Assembly (NCBI GenBank): GCA_019649035.1
Contig: BMAT01013011.1
Span: forward strand, 330,813 to 382,749
Source of the DNA: Elysia marginata
Lineage: Eukaryota > Mollusca > Gastropoda > Plakobranchidae
Direction of reading: 5' to 3'
DNA length: 51,937 nucleotides
This document shows positions 21,718 through 33,700 of this stretch, one piece after another (the first letter of the stretch is position 1; every line of letters starts with the position of its first letter). The notes under the pieces are model-generated. The model worked only from the letters and a program-made list of their open reading frames with translations. It did no database searches and had not been told where the DNA came from. A program made the position numbers and the translations under genes.

Positions 21718-24700
21718 GTAAATTTGTTTTCATTTTTTAAAAGTAGATTAAAGCTAACAAAATATAACTTGTAATAACTGCTGACACAAATGGCTAGTTT
21801 CAGCATATTTGTACTTTTTGATTTGATTTGATTTGATTTAGGCTCCGCCCATCCACTGCAGGATAAGGCCCTCCGCACCACGTCTCCACTCTTCTTTGTC
21901 TTTCGCTTCTCTGGTCCACGTATTTCCCATCGTCCTCACAATGTCGTCGCGCCATCGTCTTGCTTGTCTCCCTCTTGATCTTTTGCCATTTCTAGGTTTC
22001 CATTCAGTCACTCTGAGTGTCCACCTATTGTCTTGTGGTCTCGCCATGTGTCCGGCCCATTTCCATTTTTGTTTTGCTATATACTGCGCTATGTCTGAGA
22101 CTTGAGTCTTGTTTCTTATTTTTTTACATGAAATTTTATCTGTGAGTTTTAATCCTAACATTTAATTTTCCATGGCTCTTTGAGACACTCTTAGCTTTTG
22201 TCCCACAGCTTTTGTCATTGACCATGTCTGGCAGCCATAAGTCATCGTAGGAAGAATGCATTGATCATACACTTGTCTTCTTAAAGAAATCGGCATTTTA
22301 TCATCTAGGAAAATTTCTCTATTTTTTCCGAAACAGTTCCATCCTGCTCTTATTCTGCATGTAACTTCTTCTTTTGTTGTTTCTTTTAGATTTGTACTTT
22401 ATCTTTTCCTAATCCAATGCACCTTTTATGCAACATGTACACTAACAAGTGCGAACCACGAACTGGCTATATTAATCATCTAAAATTTACATTTTGAGAT
22501 TATGACCTTTGATTAAAATGTTGCAAAATTTATAGAGATTTACCCAAAAGTTAACAACTCTTTCCTCTGTTTCAGGTTTAGGTCAGTTTTGTCATAATTA
22601 TGGCAAGTATAAATTAGATAAATCAATTAGTATATTTAGTATTGAAATGTTGTCGCAAACACCACAAATAATGAGCGATTAAACGAAAAAGATTCCTGAT
22701 GCGAGACTTGTGAGTTCTTTTAAAATCTTGAAAACGCGAAAAGTCGTGTGAAGAACGTAGAAAAGAAGTTTATTGAACCTAAAATGAAGAAATCAACACG
22801 AAACAGTATTCACATCCAGCGGCAGTTGAAAATAATAACAGTGCCATTGCCAATATCCAGCATAAACAAATCGCAGATCTAACTTTTGCACAAAACTACC
22901 CACGCACTTGTATTTGCACTCTCTCTTCATCCAGTATAATGACCTCCTTTTTTATGAACCACGCGAGCTCTATTTATAGGCAAAGCACACTTCTAGAACA
23001 CATTATCTGGCTTTCACTCGAACTTTTTACCTTATACAAGAAAGCTGGGAATGGCGTGGCCTAACACAGCAATGACCCTCAATATCCAATCACAAGCCAA
23101 GTTAAAAATAAGTCACCCTAAATCCCACCAACGTCATTAAACATTATGTAAATAAGCCGGAAGGTAGGAATCTAGATAAATTCAGAAGCCTAGACCTACA
23201 CAATTAACAATAGACGATCACTCTAGATTTTAATGAGTTAGGTAATGTGGAAACCATAAGTTATTTCCACGAACACCCACACATTACAATAACAAAGCAA
23301 GCGAAGCATTTATCTAGGCTTACATTGTACGTAGCATGGCTAAGGAACATGACTAAACCAATCTTTAACTTCGTTACAGATTTGTTTTTCTCTCTTTTTA
23401 TTAACAATCCAGAAATTCGGTACACATAAATGTGAACATTTATAATTACACAGTTCTAAAGTTTCATCAAATAAAATATACAAAAAACGAAGTTCGACGA
23501 AGAAAAATCTGGTGGGACTTTCATCTCATGATTTTGATTTAGGCTAGTCTTTCGCTAGAACCTAGTACTAGGCCTAAAATAGAAAAGCGGTTTGAAATAA
23601 AAAAAAACGAAAATGTACATTTACATCTATATCTACAAAAACAAAGAACCCAGGCCACCAGTAATATTTTGAATTAAACTAATCTTTTAGTTAGTAATGA
23701 ATTTAACCTATATCTCCAAAATATCACGTGAGTCTTGGGGTCAGCGGGGGTCTCGTCCTGATTCCCGCCATTCCATATTTAATTTTATGTTACGCGAGTG
23801 CCGATAGGCCTAGAAAAGTAGCGCATTTCATTGGTTGGGTGCTGCTTGGGTTAGATACTATGTAAATAATGTCACTTGAATTTCCTTGTCTCTTGGGGCT
23901 AGGTTGAAGATTTTGTATTCGGTCTCATATACATATCTAGATCTAGCATTTTTGCATGTAAAAGAAATACTTAAATTAATTATATCTTTCACGGCTATAA
24001 AGCACACTGGAAGTAATTTTTTTGGGATGACAAATTTGAGTAACAACGTTTCTATCATTCTGTTCTAGATCTAGATCTACCGAATGGTGTACGAAAGCCA
24101 GTCAACACCGGTATACCCAGTCCCAGTCCCCAGGGAAAGATTAGAGAAGGGATTTTGGCCTAGAAAGTATCAAGAAAAGTGGGGATTTCATAAATTGCTA
24201 TAAAAAGCTGACCAAGGTTCGAGTCCAAGGATGGAAGCTTGATTGATGTCTTTTTTTTAATCATCTAGATCTAGTCTAACTAAAGCTGTTAAAAGTGACC
24301 CTAAACAACATCCCAAACAGTACCCCAAATAAAATCTGCCACAAGGCGGTTTGTTGACCCCAATAGTCACGTGACTATTTCCGGGTAGTAATAGGTCAGA
24401 TTCATTGCTATACGTATCTGAATCTTTTTTTGAGTGGTTGTGGTGGTTCATCTTAGGTATTGTGGCTCCTTATGTTATGAATGCTCTAGGTTTGGCAGTA
24501 GGAGGGTTGTGCTCTGTTGTACCTCATGATGTACTGCCTTTCTGAAGGCACTATTTTTCAATAGCTTACGACATGTTCTGTAATTTGTCAACATTGTGGG
24601 CATGTAGGATCGTTTCTCTTTGCCAAGCGCAACAGATTTACAATCGAAGGCATGGGTATACACACGTATCTGATAAGGAAACTTGAACTTTAAGATGCCA

Positions 24701-27700
24701 TGCCATGTGCCAGTTATCTTTTCTTTTAATGTATTGGCAGAATTTCTACTACAGAATCTCCTTTCGTATACTGCTCTTCCCGTAGTTGTTAGATTGCAGA
24801 ATGGGCCCTTCTAGAATCTTCCTTCTGCTTTATATGGTCGATAGAATATGCCATTTTTCTAGTTTTCATTTCTTCCCTGCTTTGCCCTCTGATTTTAACT
24901 AATTGCAACTAATGCTTTTAGATCAGTAAGGTTTTGACCACTTACCTCTTTAATCTTGGAGCATCCTTATGTTTCTTCAATGACTTCCACAATTTTCCAC
25001 TTACTCCTCTTGAATAGATGTATCCTCTTCTCGCTCGTTAAATTAACTCTTTATTCTTTTGTATGAAGTAAGCAGTGTGCCGCAGGTCTTTCACGTGTCC
25101 GTAGATTTTTTAACCTATTTTCAGCTAGCGTTTCACATATTTGCAATCCCCAAAGCTTTAAAACTGGCCTATTTCTTTCACAGACGCAGTCTGGCCTCTG
25201 ACAGTTTTTACTTTTAATTATTTAGCCCATTTAAAACCCGATCCAGCATTTTCACAAGCCATCAGTGTCTTTGCTTTGAGTTCCCTTACCAAGATGGCGG
25301 CCTTTAAGTCCAAGGTGCAAAGGTTAGTTGATAAATCCATGTATATACCTTAAATCCTACAGAATATGTTTGTTTTATATCTAAATAACACTTCTATATC
25401 GTGTACAGCATTGAAACTTAAACACACTATGTGCGAGATCACTGCGAAGTATCGTTCCATATTTGGAACTCTGGCAGCGAATGGCCCCATATAAGGCCCA
25501 ACCCTGCTGTCCCACATATAGAACACTACATTTAGCAGATAAAGGTCCCATGTAGGGTAAACACATATGAATACTTAGGTATGTAAAACACATGCATAGG
25601 TCTAGAAACTGTATTCTCAGAGCCTGAATAAAGTATTTAGGGAAACCTCACGATTATGTCAAGATTTTTTTCTTATTTTATTGTAAAATATGGCCGCTTT
25701 TCTTGTAGTTTGAAGTGCTTTTTTCTAAGTTTAAGTGTTCTTGTCATCCTGTGTATTCGACTATAAACTAAGTAGCAATCATAGCACCGTGGACTTCTTC
25801 TGAGATCAAATGGGTAACTTTTTAAAGTTTTTTTGCCATATCTTAGCTAGCATTTTTCTATTCTTCTTTTTGTGTTTTATCACCTTTTGTCGCCAAGGCT
25901 ATCCTAATATTGCGATACTTTATTATTTTGGCAGGTCGAAACTTATGACATTACATGAAGTCGAAGCAGATGGTATTGATAAAGCTGATGTTTATATTAT
26001 GCTTTCAGGAGATGGTCAGAACTCAGAAGAGGACAGTGGCTATGAAGATAAGGCAGATGGATCTGTTAATAGACTTCCCAAGTCACAATTATGCAACCCC
26101 TGGCAGTGCTACCATCGCCAGGCAAGGCGGAGCATCCACTTCTCTTAGGAGACAGGGGAAAGTTTCACTACAGGTGTTCCACAGATGACAACATCGTTGT
26201 ATTTTTATGTATGGACAATTCCGTGGTCACAATGGCCTCGACCAACAATGTCGTCTTTCCCCCCTCAGCGAGTAAGTCAATGGTCAAGCCAAGAAACAAA
26301 ACAGGTTCTTTTCGACCAGCTGGGTATGTTCCAGGCATACAACAAAGACATGGGAGGTGTCGAGAGGATCGACCAGAATGTTGGGGCATGCCGCATTTCA
26401 ATGAGTAGCAAAAAGTGGTGGTGGCCCTTCTTAACCTTCCTGGCAAATGGTGCACATTACAATTCCTGGCCGCTGTATAGGATGTCTCCGGCAAATAGAT
26501 AAATCTTCTCGAACCTACTAGCCTTCAAGAGGCAAGTTGCCATTGTATACCTAAAAGTTCTTGCTGCAGAAAGAAATGTACCCAAGGTTATTTCAGGACG
26601 ATCTCCAAATAAAAAAGACTTGTGACTGATGACCTCCGTCAGAATGGAAAAGAAAATTGCGTGGAGGATGGACCAAAACGACGCCGTTGCATCCAATGTG
26701 ATGAGAAAACCAAGTTGATGTGCATGAAATGCAATGTTCCTTGTCACATTGGATGCTCTTCAGTATTCCATACTTAAAGTAAACCCCAGTTGGGGCAAAA
26801 TGTCCATGTTAGCAATAGGGCCACTCTTTTTTCTTTTTCTTCGTATTATTTAAAAAAAAACCACTAAAACATCTGATTAGTACGTCATGCTTTTCTGTTT
26901 CATTTCAATATGGAGTGTATGATCTTAGTGCACAAACTGTCACAAAAAGCATAGTAAGTGTTCGATAAAATGCAAAATATTTACTAATGAACACCCCATT
27001 TTATGACAAAGACTATGTCAGCTGTGGCATTTGTCACTTCGATAAGAACAGTTACCATCTGGTATCTTGAAACAGGTTAAAATGTAATACAAGTGTACTA
27101 GGATCACACCACTGCTACTTTTGTAAAAATTGGAAAACTTCTTTCTTTAAAAAAATACATGCATGCTTGGGGTCCTTGCCTGCTCGCGTTCCATATGTAG
27201 AACGATACATCATATGACAATAACTCAGTTAAAATTCTGGTATCCAAAAAGTGCATTTGGCTATTCACACTTGAGAGGCTGCAATATATGTAAAAATAAA
27301 CAAAATCAGTGATCTTAGCAGACAATGGGTTAATTCATGGGTCTTGGGTCTGCCCACATCTGGACCCCTAAAGTCTCGTGAATGATGCATAATTATCTGA
27401 AGTAGGAGACCGGCTGTTGGTGCTACGTTGCAGCAAGGGCACCGCTCGGAATCGTCAATCTTCAATTTCCAAGTCAGGTGTCGCCTCAGGTCGTTGTTGT
27501 ATGCCCTGAGCTTTAAAGCTATTCTTTCTTCGCGGCGGGTGAGATGGTAAAAGAATTTTCCTTGTTTCAATGTATATGATAATTATAGTGAACACAGGCC
27601 TTGTTGCTTGGCCCTGAAGATGGTTTTAGATTTAGCAAGGTGACATACCTGCCTGTCTGCATTTTTGTGGCGCCTTACTTAGCCATGTCTTAGCTATGTC

Positions 27701-30700
27701 ATCCTCGTGAATATTGCAATGGAATGGTTTCCTTTGAAGGAGTACTTTGTGACTCTTATGAAGAGAGAAGAGGGCAGAGAGTAGGGCGCGGAGTTCTGCT
27801 TTGGCAAAGGATTGCAAGGCATGTAGAACAACCAAGGCACCTACAAAGATGATCAAGTTTTGCGATGCTTGCGGGTTTTACGTGACATGAACAGCTGCGT
27901 TGTTACAGCTTCAAACTTGGCTTTATAGTTTGTAGAGTGGAAGCAAATAGCAAAACTGCGTTTGATATCTTCTCCCCTTAGGTGTTGGGTGTAGACTCCT
28001 GCACGTTCATCTTGGACTGCTTTGCAGTGAAGATAAATTTCAAATCTTCTGCAATGCATTGGTGCTGCAGGGTTTCTAGTGTAAGTGACTTTACTTTTTT
28101 CTCCAGGTTAATGTGTGAGTTTATGGACCTTGACCAAGGATGCTGCGGTCGTTAGGGCGTACGGTTTCCATACTCAGTGCGAGAACAACTTAACATGGGA
28201 GTATCTCTTTCGGGTTTTAGTCGAAAGTATCATTACATTGTCGCCCAGGATCCTGCTTTTAAGTATAAAACTCCCCTATATTTCTATTTCTTTTTTGCAC
28301 TTATGCATTCTCTGTTGCATGGATTAGCTTTAAAGCTTTTTGACTTGACTCGTACTGCCTAAATTGACAGATTTTAGTCTTGGTCATCCTCAAGTGGCTA
28401 AAGTGCAGTAGTGGCTTCCGTTTGTATTATGCGAATTCTTTTAGAAGATGCGAGAAACATCAGTTGCCTAAATCAACATGTTCTGCACTACTCTCTAGTG
28501 CTTTCAATATAGCTTCAATCGCTGTTAATACAACACTGTTCAACCCATAAATTTTCTAACTTTTGAGTTGATCAGGCTTGTTGCGTAATACCTCAAAGCT
28601 GAATTAGTTATCTAGCGTTCTTCTAAGACCGTTTTCTTTAACATGGTAAATTTTTATATCTAGTTGATCTGTAGACATTAGCTAGGTCAAGCCACTCAGC
28701 ACCAAGGTTCAATTCCTCAGATAGGGATCTTTTGAATGGCCTCACAGATCATGGTTGCGTGCTACAAACAACCAGACACTTCAGAAGGGGTGCCTTTGTG
28801 AAAGAAATGTTTAGTGTTTTTTCAGCAAAATTTCATTTCATGTTTTACAAAAACTGAGAAGGAGATATATGTCTTGCAACCAGTCCAAATGAGTCTTGAG
28901 TCGAAACTGGAAGGTAGTCTGATATTGGTATTACATAAAAGCCTTTTTTTTCTTTACTTTCAAATACAACTAACAGAAAAAGCTCTATGATGCTTCTGTA
29001 TGAAGTTATAGCCGTTTGAAGTCGGCAGGGTAAGGACTTGAAAAATTTCAGAAAGGGGAGAAAACAGCATTTAAAGTTTAGACGACTACAAAGGTAATGA
29101 GGCCTCAGCAATCATACCAATTAAAGTTTAACACCTAAACAATGAAAATTTAGGATAAATTATGTGTGAAACTGTAATGTTTATAGCCTAAGTTTCACTG
29201 CAGATAATTTTTTTGCCATGTTGTCACATACTCGGCCAAGAAGCAAAACTTTCTTCTTCGGTTTCTACAATATGAGCATGATATATGGAAAAGAAAGTAT
29301 ATCCAACTTGCTTTTTTTCCAATAAAAAACAGAGACCCCTTTATAAACACTCTTTTAAAAAAGGTATATCCTGCATATCTTTTCTTCTTCATAAAACTGT
29401 TTGTCTTCGCTAATGCTCGAGTATACTTTATAAAGAAAGTGTATCCGATTTTTGGCAAAAACTAATTACTCACATGGTTTTGTTAAGCAAACAATTGCGC
29501 ATATTTCTAACTTGGGAACTTGTTATTCTGGTTTCTCTGCAAAGCATATCACCTAACCACTTGCTCAAGTTCTAGATTATTGAAAAAAAAACAGGATGTT
29601 CTCGAGTTAAAGGATGTTCTTTCTTTTTAAGAAAAGTGATATGACTGAAATTCAATTCTTTATAGACAAGAACATATATCCCGGATGTAATTTTTGTTTA
29701 ATGGAAAAGCTGTAGATTTTTTTTCTGTATTGAGACATGACGACGTCACGGCTTCATTACTTTCTTGACATGTATTGTTTTAAATCTTTTAAAAACAGTA
29801 AATTCAGATGTTTTACATGGTTCTGAATTAGTTGATTTGTAAGCAATTTCAGTTGTTTGTTTGTTTTTACCCTTTCAATAGAAAACCATAGGTTTGAATT
29901 TGTTCTAATTATTAGTAGCTGTTGATCGTTAGATAAATATTTTTGGTGTCACTGCCTTGTCTTGTTCATTGTTGGTTTTAGGGATAGTGAGTGTTAATGA
30001 GTTGTGTTCCAGGAATGCCTTTATAATTATACAGTCTCTAGTTTGTCCAGAACCCGGAGTCAATGTTGATACCCACTGTTCCCGTCAGTCTGTAACTAAG
30101 TCCTGTGTCGGTCCTGAGGGAATTATTAAAGTTTTGGAACCAGCTTTGTGCTCTAAGTAGAAAACCATTGATGTATAATCTGATATATGTCGGTGTCGGG
30201 TCGTTTTACGCCGCGTTAGTAGTTTCATCCTTGTTGTAGTAGAGCTGTAATGTAGATTTTCTTTGTTTCAGGGTTCGGGGCTAGGCCAAGTACGACAGAA
30301 GTTGACCCCGCCTCATTGTCTAGGATCTGTCGTGTCATACGTAAAATTTTGTTCTATAATCAAATGTCCTAAGTAAGGATGATTATACATGGGCGCTGTG
30401 AATGACTAATATTAATTCCAAGCCTTAGTGGCACTTCGGAATAAAACTTTACTTATTCTTACTCTTACTCTCTGTGCCGTCCCTGTTCCAGGGGTTGACT
30501 AGAAACGGATTTCCACTTTGCTCTGTCCTGGGCCTCCACAGTGCATTGGTGTATATCTTTCCCTGTCCATTCTGTAATGTCGTCGATCCACCGTCTTCTC
30601 TGTCTCCCCCTGGGTCTGCTGCCTTCTATCTTGCCCTCTAAAACATCTTTCAGGAAACTGACATGCCTTTTAATATGCCCAAAATATTTTATTTTTCTTG

Positions 30701-33700
30701 TTTTTATGGTGTTAACTAGCTCACTTCTTGTGCCCAAATGTTCGCATACTTCTTGATTCGTTTTCTTGTCTTTCCAGCTGATCTTGGCCAGACGTCTATA
30801 GATCCACATTTCAAATGCCTCTATATTCTTTAGTTCTGATTGTGGGAGGGTCCATGTATCTGCACCATACAGAAATATTGAGTAGATGTAGCAGTTGACA
30901 AGTCTTAACTTGTTTTGAAATTTTATTCCTTTGGACATAAATAAATAAATAAAACTTTGGGGGCATATTAACACACTTTTTCCATATGTAGGCCTTCTAG
31001 CCTTGGTGGCTATCTTTTTGAATGGTTTGTAGCCTTAGTGGCTGAAAAAGTAAATTTAATGTTATACTTGTGTTTATGTACATATGTGTTATTTGCAAAA
31101 CGAATTAAGTATTTATGTTATTGTTAAATTTTGACAACTTGTTACTCGTTTCTTTGTTGTGCGTGTTCGTGTACATTCTTTAAGTCCAGTCCACAATTAG
31201 TGGTATGTGACAATCATATTGAATCAGAAATTGACCCAGCGCAAGCTTTACACAAAAAGGAAGCGCCAATCATTCGCAGGGAGACATAGTTAACGCTCTG
31301 AAAAGCATTGAAAGTAAAATAGACCTACAATTTGAAGCTAGCCTGTGAAAACTACTGAAAGCAACAAGTAAAATGTTGAAATGTGTTCTCATCAGAAAAC
31401 TAGCAGTAAAAGAGCATTATAGGAGTCTGGTCTTCAGACTCGCAGTCATTCTTAAAAGAACAGATATTAAGAGATGAAGAGTTTATAAAAATGATGGGAG
31501 AAGGTCATAACTTTGAATGCAGTTTGAAATGTGCTGATGGGTCTTTTAATGACGTGTGCAAAAACATGTTCTGGAAAATCTGAGTTTCACTAACAATATT
31601 GATAGTAAAGACTGTCAGAAAACTAGAAGCTGACCTTTCTATCACTACAGGGGATCAAGGAAAGCATACCAAATTGTTTACAGGTGACGAATCGGTAAGA
31701 GAAGTCATGAAAAGTCTTCTTTCTGGAGGCGTTACCAACCTTGTAGCATAATTATCAAGGATATGAATACAGAATATATTTGAATGTACGCTTCTAAACT
31801 AATATTCAATACATTTTAAAAAGTATTCAAATGCAAAAAAAAAAAACAACAAAAAAACAAATGCGATCTCTCGCAAATGAAAAACAAAGATCTCCGATAG
31901 ACCTAAAAAGCGTTACTAAACATGTATTTGTAACGATATATGGGACATTTATGAGGACATAAGAAAAAACTTAAGAATAGAGCGGCCGGGGCAGTAAGTG
32001 GTGCCGAGGAGACCACAAAACAACAGTGTGGCAAAAAAGTCTCTGGTGACCTTAAGAGTGATTGGTCTTCCCAAAATGGAGCCGTCTAAGGCATGTATAT
32101 CTACGCACCTCTTCATAGTCATTGATAAATCATTTAGTAAGTTCGGAAAAAAGGATAGGATAAAGCAATTCTTTGGAATGAGGGTGGGTGAGATAGGCGA
32201 GCTGAAAACATTCCCTCTACTTTTAATCGCAATATTTTACATCTAAAATCTACCAGATATGAAAAAGCTCACCCCATGGCTGGACAATTACTCCAGTTCA
32301 AATCAAATTCGGACATTTTAAAATTGTTTTCATTCTAATATGAACAACCCAGACAACTCGGTGGAAGAAATTCGTCCGAATGGCTTTGGGCTTTTGAACG
32401 CATTCAGTGAAAGTGCGACAAAAAGGAAAGTATTAATTTGACTTCAGAGTTTTTGTCCCCGTGGTACAAGAGGCAGGTTGTGATGATATAGAGATGGAAT
32501 ATAGACGTTCGGGGATGGAAATTGGGTACCGGTCCGTATGCTTTTAAAGCAGTTAGATAACAAAAGACGTTATTTGACTCAGATCACTTGTGCCAGGTTC
32601 AGAACTCACTCTGGCTCGTAGGGAATAAGAAACAGAACTGCCTTTGACGGGCAAGTAACATTAACATCTTTGTGGCTGGTGTGTTTTGTTTTAATTGGAT
32701 TTCATTTTCGACCTCAAAAATGAAAATTTGACGGTTAAATATATATATATCTGGCGATACAAAACAAAATTTCGTTTGGCTTCGTTCGAAGAAGTGGTTA
32801 TGAAAGTTTAAAATTTTATTTCTTACGCGCACTCCGCACATTCAAAAGATTTTTCAAATGAAAACCGCATGTAAAACGATGCAGTCGCTAAAAAACCTTT
32901 TACAAAACAAAAAAACGGCTTCCAAAATAGATATTATAGATGATTACTTTCGATCTTGACACAGAGCGCTGTTAAAATAGAAAGGTTTTCGATCATTCTC
33001 TGTCTTGCGTTTTTTCCCTTCATTTTAAAACCTTTTCTAAAACTCAGACAAATGCGCTTGATTTAAGTAAATTTTTAAATCTCAACCAGTAGAAGCTAGC
33101 ATCTCAAGTGTAGTACATTTTAAAGCACTTTTCTACTTTAAGAAGAGTGGCTTAGGTGAGAAACTGTTAAATTAATAATGAATAAGAGCTTCTTTTATAG
33201 TTAAAGACTAGGTTATGATAAAATTCAAACGATTAAAGGTGCAACTCTATTATTATTGTATTTTGGGGCATTTCGGTCAACATCGCCTCGAATTTTCGTT
33301 TCTATTGTGAAATTTAGGACGTTTTTTTTTCAACAAAATATTAACCGATACGAGTCATTTACAGGAAAGGTCCCAGGGAGAGCGTCTTTATTGGTCTTCA
33401 CTACCAACCAGAGCTTGGTCTGATAATGTGGGATGACGGCACTTCTCCCAGGTCGGACTCACCGTTTCTAGACGATCTTGTAGTTTTTGATCCAAATAAT
33501 CCATTTGGCCGTCTGGACTGGAATGGCAATCTCAGAATGGGAGGTGGAACTAGCAACCATACTGCGTTGTGTGGAAACCGTGAGTGACACGATCTATGCT
33601 TGTTGTATGCTAATCCTGTTTGAGACTGAAAAACTTTAAAATCTAATGATGAGATAATGTACAAAAATATCAATTGAAACATCGTCAACAATAGTTTTTT

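Noticed and set aside
24213-24223. B-box-like GGTTCGAGTCC, possible tRNA
   Set aside because: No A box and no cloverleaf could be found upstream.
30541-30756. Plus-strand frame of 71 codons
   Set aside because: It is the shadow of the minus-strand LINE frame.
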